This document shows, one piece after another, positions 14,776 to 23,162 of a stretch of DNA of 64,000 nucleotides; position 1 is the first letter of the stretch; the number at the start of each line of letters is the position of its first letter. Source of the DNA: Uliginosibacterium gangwonense DSM 18521 (GTDB lineage: Bacteria; Pseudomonadota; Gammaproteobacteria; Burkholderiales; Rhodocyclaceae); contig NZ_KB892868.1 of NCBI RefSeq assembly GCF_000373965.1, positions 1 to 64,000 on the forward strand, given 5' to 3'. The translations under genes were made by a program, and so were the position numbers. The notes below the pieces were generated by a model. That model was not told where the DNA came from. It searched no databases and saw only the letters and a list, made by a program, of their open reading frames with translations.

Positions 14776-17169
14776 TTATTCTGCCGGACGCAAGCCGCTT
14801 GGCTTCACCTTCGGAGTAAGCGTGTCACCCTTACGGGCACGCTTGCCCCGGCAGGCATCCAGTGCGACGCCCTTGACGGTGAGTTCGACATCCTTGCCAC
14901 CGCGCCCCGTGCCATTGACGACTACTGCATCGGTGGGCGGGCAGCAGACAGCCACCAGTTCTTCCTTCTCGTCCATGCCCATCACGATCATGCCGCGCCC
15001 GCGTGGCATCACCTTCATTTCGGCACGCGGGAAGTAGAGCAGGCGCCCGTTGGCAGATACTGCAGCCAGCCAGTCACCATACACCTTGGCGGGGGCAAGC
15101 ACAGTTTCCTTGTCTTCCATGGTCATGAAAGCCTTGCCTGCACGCTGGCGGCTGGCCAGTTCTTCCAGCTTGGTGATGAAGCCATAGCTGCCCGAGTTGG
15201 CAAAGAAGTAGTCGCTGGCGGGGTCATCGGCCAGCGCCTGGGCGATCCGGGCACCGGGCTGCAATTCGATGAGGGTGGTAATCGGCACCCCGTCGCCCCG
15301 CCCACCAGGCAGATCGGCAATCCGCACCGAGTAGGCACGGCCCATGGTATCAAGCAGAATCAGGTGCCAGGTGGTACGCGCTTCAGCCACCAGGAAGGCG
15401 GTATCGCCGCCCTTCCAGCTCAGGGTCTGCGGATCAATGCCGTGGCCCTGGCGGCTACGCACCCAGCCGTTTTTCGACAGAATCACGGTAACCGGCTCAT
15501 CCAGCACCGGTGCCTCGGTCGCCGCCACAGGCAGTGCGGCTTCGATCAAGGAGCGGCGGTCATCGCCATGCTTCTTGGTGTCTTCGCTGATTTCCTTGAG
15601 GATCAGCTTGGTCATCGCGTTGCGGTTTTCGAGCAGCTCGATCAAACCCGCACGCTCGTCACGCAAGCCGGAGAGTTCCTTCTCGATGGCGATGTATTCC
15701 AGCTTGGCCAATTGGCGCAGGCGGATTTCCAGAATATCCTCGGCCTGCATCTCGGTCAGCTCGAAGCGCGCCATCAGCTCGCTCTTGGGCTCATCCGACT
15801 CACGGATCACCTTGATGATTTCATCAATGTGCAGCCATGCAATCTGCCGCCCTTCCAGAATATGGATGCGGCGCTCCACCTGTCCCAGGCGATACTGGGT
15901 ACGCCGCTCGACCGTGGTGAAGCGGAAGTCGATCCACTCCTGCAACAGCGTTTTCAGGCCCTTCTGTGCAGGGCGCCCATCCAGCCCGATCACCGTGAAG
16001 TTCATCGGCACCGAAGCTTCCAGACTGGTGTGCGCCAACAACACACGCATCATCTCCTCAGGGTCCTGGGTGCGCGTCTTGGGTTCGAGCACCAGACGCA
16101 CGGGGTCGCGGTCGGAAGACTCATCACGGGCAGCATCCAGCACGCCCAGCACCAGCGCCTTGTTGTTCTTTTCGTCCTGGGTGATTTCCTTCTTGCCAGT
16201 CTTGGGCTGCGGGTTGGTCACCGATTCAATTTCGGAGAGGATCTTGGAACAGGACACCCCATGCGGCAGTTCCTCCACAATCACCCGCCACGCCCCACGC
16301 GCCAAGTGCTCAACACGCCAGCGTGCGCGCATGCGGATCGAGCCACGGCCCGATTCATAGGCATCGCGGATCACATTGGCAGGCGAGATGATCTGGCCGC
16401 CACCGGGGAAATCCGGCGCGGGCAACACTTCCAGAATGTCGTCCAGCGAAGAGGCGGGCTTCTTGATCAGCAGTTGCGCAGCGGCAGCTACTTCGCGCAG
16501 GTTGTGCGGCGGGCATTCGGTCGCCATCCCCACCGCGATCCCCGACGAACCATTGAGCAGCAGCATCGGCAGACGGGCGGGCAGCAACTTGGGCTCTTCG
16601 TCCCCACCATCGTAGTTGGGCACAAAATCCACGGTACCCATGTCGATTTCGGAGAGCAGCAACTCCGCCAGCGGCGTGAGGCGCATTTCGGTGTAACGCA
16701 TGGCGGCAGCGCCGTCACCATCACGCGAGCCGAAGTTCCCCTGCCCATCAATCAAGGGGTAACGCAGCGAGAAATCCTGCGCCAAGCGCACCGAAGCGTC
16801 GTAGATCGACGAATCACCGTGCGGATGCAACTTACCCATCACGTCACCCACCACGCGCGCGGATTTCACCGGTTTGGAACCCGGCGCAAGCCGCATACGG
16901 TGCATCGTATAGAGGATGCGGCGCTGCACCGGCTTCATGCCATCTTCCACCTGCGGCAATGCGCGGCCACGCACCACGCTCATGGCGTAGGCGAGGTAGG
17001 CACGCTCGGCAAAGGCGGCAATCGGCAGATGGTCGTCGGGCAACTCGGTCAGACTCGGCGGCTCAGGTGGCGCGGGCGGCACATCCGCCTCGACAGCTTT
17101 CTCAGGGGGAACAGGGGCCGAAGCCTCGTCAGCAAAAAGGTCTTGCTCTTGATCGACAGGACGGGTCAT
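14776..17169 (-). CDS. parC: DNA topoisomerase IV subunit A
   Basis: ParC cuts and rejoins DNA to decatenate daughter chromosomes, together with ParE (not in the window). The 797-residue protein contains the family core RALPQVEDGMKPVQRRIL, then KLHPHGDSSIYDA. The active-site tyrosine lies in AAMRYTEMRL (about residue 160). The C-terminal part has beta-propeller-like repeats around GVPITTLIEL and VMPRGRGMIVMG. Compared with E. coli ParC (752) it carries an extra acidic, proline-rich N-terminus of about 45 residues. The ATG at 17169 lacks a clear Shine-Dalgarno. It sits between two uronate genes without an obvious functional link. Confidence 0.95.
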   Translation of the reverse strand: MTRPVDQEQDLFADEASAPVPPEKAVEADVPPAPPEPPSLTELPDDHLPIAAFAERAYLAYAMSVVRGRALPQVEDGMKPVQRRILYTMHRMRLAPGSKPVKSARVVGDVMGKLHPHGDSSIYDASVRLAQDFSLRYPLIDGQGNFGSRDGDGAAAMRYTEMRLTPLAELLLSEIDMGTVDFVPNYDGGDEEPKLLPARLPMLLLNGSSGIAVGMATECPPHNLREVAAAAQLLIKKPASSLDDILEVLPAPDFPGGGQIISPANVIRDAYESGRGSIRMRARWRVEHLARGAWRVIVEELPHGVSCSKILSEIESVTNPQPKTGKKEITQDEKNNKALVLGVLDAARDESSDRDPVRLVLEPKTRTQDPEEMMRVLLAHTSLEASVPMNFTVIGLDGRPAQKGLKTLLQEWIDFRFTTVERRTQYRLGQVERRIHILEGRQIAWLHIDEIIKVIRESDEPKSELMARFELTEMQAEDILEIRLRQLAKLEYIAIEKELSGLRDERAGLIELLENRNAMTKLILKEISEDTKKHGDDRRSLIEAALPVAATEAPVLDEPVTVILSKNGWVRSRQGHGIDPQTLSWKGGDTAFLVAEARTTWHLILLDTMGRAYSVRIADLPGGRGDGVPITTLIELQPGARIAQALADDPASDYFFANSGSYGFITKLEELASRQRAGKAFMTMEDKETVLAPAKVYGDWLAAVSANGRLLYFPRAEMKVMPRGRGMIVMGMDEKEELVAVCCPPTDAVVVNGTGRGGKDVELTVKGVALDACRGKRARKGDTLTPKVKPSGLRPAE

Positions 17170-17444
17170 TGCACTGCACAAGGGGGTAAATCGAGGCGCA
17201 GATTATCGCAGGGTATGGGCCCAGTCGTACATCCACCCAGCTTAATCAGCATGTAATCAGAACCATCTGGCCAAATCTGCGCGGCGCCACAAGGCCCTGT
17301 TTTTGATCCAATCCACTTTCAATTAAGACAATTTCACAAAAGGGAGCGGTAGCACGCTACTATATTTCTCTTGTTTTCTCTTGTGCGGACTGGGGCCCCC
17401 CAGTCTAAAATAAGGGTTTTCACCTACTCACCAGGATTTGCACG
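17170..17444. promoter_or_regulatory. Divergent control region of parC and ogl
   Basis: No gene is seen. On the ogl side it contains GTAGC-AC-GCTAC (17349-17360) directly before TATATT (17361-17366), which could be a -10 element. A GC-rich perfect hairpin GACTGGGG-CC-CCCCAGTC lies at 17388-17405, about 40 bases before the ogl start and probably in the leader. These are candidate regulatory sites for oligogalacturonide induction. Confidence 0.4.
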
Positions 17445-18602
17445 ATGGCCAAGGGCAGCACCATTCAGTTCCAGTTTCAAGACTATTCCGATCCGACAAC
17501 AGGTGTGCGTGTCACCCGCCTGTCTCCGGTGGATATGTCCTGCCCACGCAATTACTTCTACCAGAAGTGCTTCACCAACGATGGCCGTCATCTGCTGTTC
17601 GGGTGTGAAGTAGAAGAAGGCCACAACCTCTGGCTGCTGGATCTGCAAACGCAGATCGCCCGCCAACTGACTGAAGGCGCGGGGGACAACTACCACGGCT
17701 CCTTCATCTCGCCAGACGACAAATACGTTTTCTACGTGAAGAACCGCGACAACCTCTTCCGTGTGAATCTGGACACGCTGGAAGAAACCCTCGTCTATCG
17801 CGTCCCCGAAGGCTGGAAGGGCGCGGGCACCTGGGTGCCGAACTCCGCCTGTACCAAGCTTGCCGCCATGCTGATCCGCGCCTCCGATCTGGTCAGTGGT
17901 GGCACCGGCTGGGATCGCTTCCGCCGCCAGTTCGACGCCAAGCCCCTGCAACGCCTGCTCTCCATCGACATCGCCACCGGGGAAGCTACCGTCATCCACG
18001 AGCAGCAATGCTACCTGGGCCACCCGATGTTCCGCCCCAATGACGACAAGACCATGGGCTTCTGCCACGAAGGCCCGCACGATCTCGTGGATGCACGCAT
18101 GTGGTTCATTGATGAAGACGGCAAGAACCTGCGCAAGGTGAAAGAACACGCCCCCGGTGAAGCCTGCATGCACGAATTCTGGGTGCCGGATGGCTCACAA
18201 CTCATCTACGTGAGCTACATCAAGGGCGAACAGGCCCGCTACATCTGGGGTGCGGACCCGGACACGCTGGAAAACCGCATGCTCATGGAAATGCCTCCCT
18301 GCGCCCACCTGATGAGCAACGAGGATGGCAGCCTGCTGGTGGGCGACGGCGCCGGGCAACTGGGCGACGTGGCCGACAAGGAAGGCCACGCCTTCGAACC
18401 CGACCCTTACATCCATGTCTTTGACATGAAGACCCGTACCGCCCACAAGGTGTGCGAACACAACAGCACCTGGAAGGATTACAAAGGCAACCATCAGGCC
18501 ACCCACCCACATCCTTCCTTTACCCCGGACGACAAGCGCGTTCTGTTCTCCAGCGACGTTACCGGCAAGCCTGCACTGTATCTGGCAGATTTGCCGCAGT
18601 AA
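17445..18602 (+). CDS. ogl: Oligogalacturonate lyase
   Basis: This cytoplasmic enzyme cleaves short oligogalacturonides (digalacturonate) to 5-keto-4-deoxyuronate by beta-elimination at the end of pectin breakdown. The 385-residue protein follows the Dickeya Ogl sequence closely as I recall it, including CPRNYFYQKCFT, LGHPMFRPNDD, and GFCHEGPHDLVDARMW with its metal-binding His. CMHEFWVPDG and THPHPSFTPDDKRVLFSSD also match. The fold is a seven-bladed propeller. Length is nearly that of the known enzyme (388). A terminator follows closely. No pectate lyase or oligogalacturonide transporter is in the window. Confidence 0.95.
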   Translation: MAKGSTIQFQFQDYSDPTTGVRVTRLSPVDMSCPRNYFYQKCFTNDGRHLLFGCEVEEGHNLWLLDLQTQIARQLTEGAGDNYHGSFISPDDKYVFYVKNRDNLFRVNLDTLEETLVYRVPEGWKGAGTWVPNSACTKLAAMLIRASDLVSGGTGWDRFRRQFDAKPLQRLLSIDIATGEATVIHEQQCYLGHPMFRPNDDKTMGFCHEGPHDLVDARMWFIDEDGKNLRKVKEHAPGEACMHEFWVPDGSQLIYVSYIKGEQARYIWGADPDTLENRMLMEMPPCAHLMSNEDGSLLVGDGAGQLGDVADKEGHAFEPDPYIHVFDMKTRTAHKVCEHNSTWKDYKGNHQATHPHPSFTPDDKRVLFSSDVTGKPALYLADLPQ

Positions 18603-18627
18603 ATTCACGCTCGTCCAGATGATGAAA

Positions 18628-18652
18628 AGCCTCCCTTGCGGAGGCTTTTTTG
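18628..18652 (+). terminator. Terminator of ogl
   Basis: AAGCCTCC and GGAGGCTT form a hairpin followed by T-rich sequence, 25 bases after the ogl stop. Confidence 0.85.
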
Positions 18653-18762
18653 CTTTGGATCATCTTGATCAGCAGAATTCCCGCATGGCCCCTTGCCGAG
18701 AAAATAATAAAAAGCTCAGAATAGTGTAAATTTATACACCATTCAACAGCTGGGGTGGCATC

Positions 18763-19611
18763 ATGCCGAACTGCGTCATCAAGGATATTCCCGTTTATTA
18801 TGAAGTTCACGGTGTAGGCCACCCCATGTTGGCCATTCACGGCTGGGGCGTCGATCACCGCCTCATGAAGGGATGCCTGGAAGCTGCCTTCACACACGAT
18901 ACAGGCCACTGGCAACGCATCTACCTTGACCTACCCGGCATGGGGAAAACACCGGGGCAACCCTCAATCAACGGATCGGATGCCATGCTGGACATACTCA
19001 TGGCGTTCATCGAAAAAATTCTTCCCCAACAGAATTTTGTAGTCGTAGGGGAATCCTATGGCGGCTATCTTGCACGAGGTTTGATCGCCAAACTCAGGGA
19101 CAAAATCGACGGCGCATGCCTGATTTGCCCCCTGGCAAATCCCGAGACCCGCTTGACAAATGCTCCACAAGCACAGGTTCTAGAACGCGATCCAGTATTG
19201 CTCAGCCATCTCACAGAAGCCGAACGCAATGCGTTTGGTTTCGTAGCAGTACGTCAGACCTCCGAATACTGGGAACGCTTCCGGGACAACGTGCTGCCAG
19301 GATTGCAACTTGCTGACCAGATCTTCCTGGAAAAGAGCCTGGGGCAAAAAGTTCCATTCAGCTTCGCCATTGACCAGATCAACACACCATATGCCAAACC
19401 AATGCTCATCCTAATGGGAAGACAGGATCATATGGTCGGCTACCGGGATCAATGGGCCATGCTGGAAGCCTACCCCCGCGCCAGCTTCGTCATTCTTGAC
19501 AAAGCCGGGCATGCCCTTGAAAGCGAGCAATCCGGGCTGTTCCGCACACTGACCCAGGAGTGGCTCGAACGTGTCAGCACAGAGCATGACAAAAAGGTGA
19601 AGCGGCCCTGA
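18763..19611 (+). CDS. Alpha/beta hydrolase
   Basis: This 282-residue alpha/beta-hydrolase has the oxyanion segment AIHGWGVDH (about residue 24). The nucleophile elbow is GESYGGYLA (about residue 95, catalytic Ser). An acid lies in MGRQDHMVG (about residue 213), and the catalytic histidine is in DKAGHALE (about residue 246). There is no signal peptide, so it is cytoplasmic. The substrate is unknown. Its nearest relatives by motif are small-molecule esterases and proline-iminopeptidase-like enzymes. Confidence 0.85.
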   Translation: MPNCVIKDIPVYYEVHGVGHPMLAIHGWGVDHRLMKGCLEAAFTHDTGHWQRIYLDLPGMGKTPGQPSINGSDAMLDILMAFIEKILPQQNFVVVGESYGGYLARGLIAKLRDKIDGACLICPLANPETRLTNAPQAQVLERDPVLLSHLTEAERNAFGFVAVRQTSEYWERFRDNVLPGLQLADQIFLEKSLGQKVPFSFAIDQINTPYAKPMLILMGRQDHMVGYRDQWAMLEAYPRASFVILDKAGHALESEQSGLFRTLTQEWLERVSTEHDKKVKRP

Positions 19612-19754
19612 CTCCGGCCAACGCCCGTACCCCCTTGCGGCAAAAACGATTGACGGAGATGGTCAACAAACGGCAAGCTCTGTACAGTATTGTGCAATTT
19701 TCCAAACACAAACTTACCTAAATAGCTAATGCCACACCCGCAAACGGATTGCAC

Positions 19755-20708
19755 ATGACCCACACACCCCATAGAGACGACACGCCATCTGGCAAGCATA
19801 CCCGCCTGATCTCCCACGGCCCCGAAGCAGACCATGCCTTTGAAGCCCTGCTCGAATCCCATCGCGCACGCATCCAAGGCCTGGGTGATCTGCCCAATGC
19901 CACCGTGGCCCAGCAACTTGAATTGCTCGAACAACTGGCAGAGTTTGAATTGGGGCGTTTCCTGCTGCAAAACCGGGGGCTCAATGCGTATTGGACTCAC
20001 CATCTGGTCACCTACCCCGCGCATGCCAAAACCTTGGAATTCAGCAACGATCTGCATCGCCTGATCTATGACAGCTTACCCGCCGTGCTTGCCACACGGG
20101 AACGCTTCGGCATCTTCCGCCAGCAGTTGCAGGCACGGCTCACCTCCAAGCAACACCTGGCTTCAATCCCCTGCGGCCTGATGGGCGATCAACTGATGCT
20201 CGATTACACGCAGCACTCGAACATCAATCTGCTGGGCGTAGACCTTGACGAAGAAGCACTGGATGGCGCGCAAGTTTTAGCGCAAGAGCGCGGTCTGGCC
20301 GACCACCTATCCCTCAGGCATGCCGACGCCTGGGCCTTGAACCTGGACAATGAAATCGACCTGCTCGCCAGCAATGGGCTCAACATCTACGAACCGGATG
20401 ATGCAAAAGTCATCGATCTATATCGGGTTTTCTTCAAGGCGCTCAAACCCGGTGGCACCCTCGTCACCAGCTTCATGACCCCGCCCCCGCTGCTTTCCCC
20501 GGATTCACCGTGGAAAATGAACCTGCTGGAGCCCAAGATGCTCGGCGTACAACAGGTATTGTTCACGCGCATTCTGGATGCCAAATGGAACGTCTTCCGC
20601 ACCCACGCACAAACCCGGCAACAACTCGAAGCCGCCGGATTCGTGAAAATTGAATTCATCGACGACCACGCCAGCCTCTTCCCCACCGTACTGGCAAGCA
20701 AACCGTAA
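19755..20708 (+). CDS. SAM-dependent methyltransferase, class I-like
   Basis: This 317-residue protein has a Rossmann methyltransferase-like C-terminal two-thirds. Strand-2 acid is in LLGVDLDEEALDGAQ (about residue 160), followed by LRHADAWAL and the post-motif LASNGLNIYE. FKALKPGGTLVTSFMTPPP matches motif III. The glycine-rich motif I is degenerate (SIPCGLMGDQL), so SAM binding is likely but not certain. The N-terminal 100 residues are helical and unfamiliar. The ATG at 19755 is chosen; a TTG two codons earlier is possible. The substrate is unknown. Confidence 0.75.
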   Translation: MTHTPHRDDTPSGKHTRLISHGPEADHAFEALLESHRARIQGLGDLPNATVAQQLELLEQLAEFELGRFLLQNRGLNAYWTHHLVTYPAHAKTLEFSNDLHRLIYDSLPAVLATRERFGIFRQQLQARLTSKQHLASIPCGLMGDQLMLDYTQHSNINLLGVDLDEEALDGAQVLAQERGLADHLSLRHADAWALNLDNEIDLLASNGLNIYEPDDAKVIDLYRVFFKALKPGGTLVTSFMTPPPLLSPDSPWKMNLLEPKMLGVQQVLFTRILDAKWNVFRTHAQTRQQLEAAGFVKIEFIDDHASLFPTVLASKP

Positions 20709-20718
20709 GCACCAATAT

Positions 20719-20757
20719 GTAGCCCGGATGAGCCGCATCGCGGCGTAATCCGGGTAT
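20719..20757. repeat. REP-like palindromic element
   Basis: The sequence starts GTAGCCCGGATGAG and ends GTAATCCGGG, forming a CCCGGAT/ATCCGGG stem. Elements with this wording are common between genes in many proteobacteria. It lies between convergent genes. Confidence 0.6.
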
Positions 20758-20891
20758 GCCAACCATGTAAGGCGAATTGACTTCTCGACCCACGCAGGCA
20801 AGTCGTTAACGAGAAAATGCGCGGGTTACAGCTACCCCCGGGATACATCTGCCTGGCGGGGGCGCACAAAGTGCTCTCTCTACCAAGCGTT

Positions 20892-21872
20892 CTATAGGTA
20901 CTCACGCAAGAAGCGTAGTATTTCTGCCTCAATCTTTTGGTGAACTGCAGCACGGTCGACACCGGCTTCATCCTTGCAGATGAGCGGGTAGCTTGCGCTG
21001 AGTGTGCCTGGACACAGATCGACGAAAACGAAGTGCCTCCCCGGCAGAGTAAGGGTTTGCGGCGCCGGGTTCATACCTTTAGCAATGACTTCTGAATTGT
21101 GTGGGGCGCTCAAATAAGAGTCATCCTGTGGGCGCATCAACAGCGTAGGAATGTGGATAGGCGCCAGTCCTTTGGCATTGAACATTACCGCAAGCGGGTC
21201 GATCAGTATGAGCGCCTTCAGACGCGGCTCAACGAGCGGCTTCCAAGTAGAGAGTTCCCCGACTTGCCCCTCAACGTATTGATCACCACAGCTAGCAAAG
21301 TCTTGTGGTTGGTTACGGCAATAGCGATCCGCCTCATTGAAATCAGGTTGCGCGCCAACCAGGATCAGTGCAGTGTAGCCCCCTGCAGAATAGCCGATCA
21401 TGCCGATACGCGTGGTGTCAGCCTGTCCAGCAAATCGTGCGTCTTGTAAAAACGCCTCAAGCGCCGCCTGTGCTTGGCGAGGGCGCTCCCTCAAGACCTT
21501 GATTTGACTGTATGCTGCTGGGGTCGTGGCGGAGTCACCATAATGCGTTGGCGCCACCACGATGAAGCCATTACGTGCCAACATACTTGCTAATTGGCGG
21601 TGGCTGAGCGGAGACCCCAGGTGGCCGTGGGATAGCAGCAGAACCGGAAATTTTTGCCCTGCCACGCCTGGCACCTGCAAGCTGGCCTCGACCGTGTAAG
21701 GCCCCGCCTGCCAAGCGACTTCCGGGGCTTCAGTCGGGTAGAAGACCATGACATCGGCCTGAGTGGCGTTCGTCGCAGTAATGCGAGCAACGCCCGCATG
21801 ATATAGGCTTGGTTCAGCCTCAGCCAGTTGAATCGTGCATCCCAGGATGATGGCGTAGAACCATTTGCGCAT
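20892..21872 (-). CDS. Secreted alpha/beta hydrolase, dienelactone-hydrolase/PAF-acetylhydrolase-like
   Basis: This 326-residue protein has a signal peptide (MRKWFYAIILGCTIQLAEAE, cleavage near residue 20) and a hydrolase domain. The oxyanion segment is LLSHGHLGSPLSHRQLA (about residue 80). The nucleophile elbow is IGMIGYSAGGYTALI (about residue 165), and the late His sits in LPGRHFVFVDLC. The family includes periplasmic esterases often listed as dienelactone hydrolase-like. The cysteines in NQPQDFASCG and DLCPG may form disulfides. Substrate unknown. Its upstream neighbour across 70 bp is a short minus-strand frame. Confidence 0.82.
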   Translation of the reverse strand: MRKWFYAIILGCTIQLAEAEPSLYHAGVARITATNATQADVMVFYPTEAPEVAWQAGPYTVEASLQVPGVAGQKFPVLLLSHGHLGSPLSHRQLASMLARNGFIVVAPTHYGDSATTPAAYSQIKVLRERPRQAQAALEAFLQDARFAGQADTTRIGMIGYSAGGYTALILVGAQPDFNEADRYCRNQPQDFASCGDQYVEGQVGELSTWKPLVEPRLKALILIDPLAVMFNAKGLAPIHIPTLLMRPQDDSYLSAPHNSEVIAKGMNPAPQTLTLPGRHFVFVDLCPGTLSASYPLICKDEAGVDRAAVHQKIEAEILRFLREYL

Positions 21873-21943
21873 AGCACGTCTTCCACAAATGAAGGCAAGT
21901 CAGTGTACGCTCACAGTAAAGCCCGAACAAGCCGATGAGCTTG

Positions 21944-22067
21944 CTACTTGTTGCGCATACGTTTCAGCAGCTCATCGCGCAATGCCGATTGTTTGACATG
22001 CCGCCCTTCTGCGTTGGCCTGCGTATTCTTGGCCGCCAACGCATAAGACGGATCAGTTGTTCGCAAT
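21944..22067 (-). CDS. Possible 40-residue basic protein downstream of secF
   Basis: A short frame starting with TTG encodes about 40 residues, including AAKNTQANAEGRHVK and SALRDELLKRMRNK. The C-terminus looks like an amphipathic basic helix. GGAGGC, part of the secF terminator hairpin, lies seven bases upstream of the TTG and could act as ribosome-binding site. The composition is protein-like, but the start codon is weak. It may instead be the tail of a degraded gene. Confidence 0.4.
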
Positions 22068-22098
22068 AAAAAAGCCTCCATTTCTGGAGGCTTTTTTG
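22068..22098 (-). terminator. Terminator after secF
   Basis: AAAAAGCCTCC and GGAGGCTTTTTT flank a short loop. It lies 24 bases downstream of the secF stop on the minus strand and ends the queA-to-secF operon. Confidence 0.85.
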
Positions 22099-22121
22099 AG
22101 GATCGAAAAGAAGCGGGGGTG

Positions 22122-23144
22122 TCAGACGACAGCTTCTTCCTTGGCCTTTTGCGGCTTGATGAATTGCTCGCGGGAGACGCCGAACCACATGACTAGCGGG
22201 CAGGCCACGAGCACGGAGGAGTAGATCCCGAAGCAGATGCCGATGGTGAGCGCGACGGCGAAGTAATGCAGGGTGGTGCCGCCGAAGAAGAGCATGGAGA
22301 GCACCATGATCTGCGTGCAGCCGTGGGTGATGATGGTCCGCGAGATGGTGCTGGTAATGGAGTGGTTGAGCACTTCCGGCACACTCATACCGCGCTTACG
22401 ACTGTTGCGGAAGGTTTCACGCACACGGTCGAAGACCACAACGGATTCGTTCACCGAGTAACCGAGCACAGCGAGCACCGCCGCCAGCACCGGCAGGGAG
22501 AATTCCCACTGGAAGAAGGCGAAGAAACCCAGAATGATGACAACGTCGTGCAGGTTGGCGATGATGGCCGATAAGGCAAAGCGCCATTCGAAGCGGACTG
22601 CCAGATAAAGAACGATCCCAATCACCACCACAAGGAGCGCCATGCCGCCGTCACTGGCGAGTTCCTTGCCGACCTGCGGGCCAACGAATTCCACGCTCTT
22701 GACGAAGGAGATTTCCTTCTTGTCCGCGCTCACGCAGGCCTGCTTGACAGCTTGCACACCTTTGTCATTGACTGAGGTGGAAGAGGTCACCGAGCCGCTG
22801 GAGAACTTGCACGCCTGATCATACACAGTGTTGGCCAGGGATGCGGCTTTCTCGGTGCCGGCACGGTTGGGCACGCGGATGATCACTTCCTTGGACGAGC
22901 CGAAGGTTTGCAGCTGGATATCCGGGAAGCCGCCTTTTTCCAGGGCATCACGCAGAGGGTCGATCTGCGGGGCTTCCGTGTAGGTCAGTTGCATCACGGT
23001 GCCGCCGGTGAATTCCACCGAAAAGTGCAGCCCATTGTAGGCCAGGAAGAAGACAGCCAGCAGGAAGGTGATAGCCGAGATTGCGTTGAAGATCAACGCA
23101 TGCTTCATGAACGGCCAATCGCTTTTGATACGGAATAATTCCAT
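22122..23144 (-). CDS. secF: Protein translocase subunit SecF
   Basis: SecF works with SecD and YajC in the inner membrane to drive the late stage of Sec-dependent export using the proton gradient. The 340-residue protein has six membrane segments. The first is at residues 15-37, followed by the periplasmic signature VEFTGGTVMQL. The others are in the C-terminal half, around LGYSVNESVVVFDRVRE and HSITSTISRTIITHG. Two cysteines in the periplasmic insert (DQACKF, KQACVS) are unusual but may pair. It is the last gene of the operon. Confidence 0.97.
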   Translation of the reverse strand: MELFRIKSDWPFMKHALIFNAISAITFLLAVFFLAYNGLHFSVEFTGGTVMQLTYTEAPQIDPLRDALEKGGFPDIQLQTFGSSKEVIIRVPNRAGTEKAASLANTVYDQACKFSSGSVTSSTSVNDKGVQAVKQACVSADKKEISFVKSVEFVGPQVGKELASDGGMALLVVVIGIVLYLAVRFEWRFALSAIIANLHDVVIILGFFAFFQWEFSLPVLAAVLAVLGYSVNESVVVFDRVRETFRNSRKRGMSVPEVLNHSITSTISRTIITHGCTQIMVLSMLFFGGTTLHYFAVALTIGICFGIYSSVLVACPLVMWFGVSREQFIKPQKAKEEAVV

Positions 23145-23162
23145 TTTCTTTTCTCCGACAGC

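Noticed and set aside
15364-17256. Open frame of 630 codons antisense to parC
   Set aside because: Long antisense frames arise from GC-rich codon bias. The protein is low in order-promoting pattern and parC is certain on the other strand.
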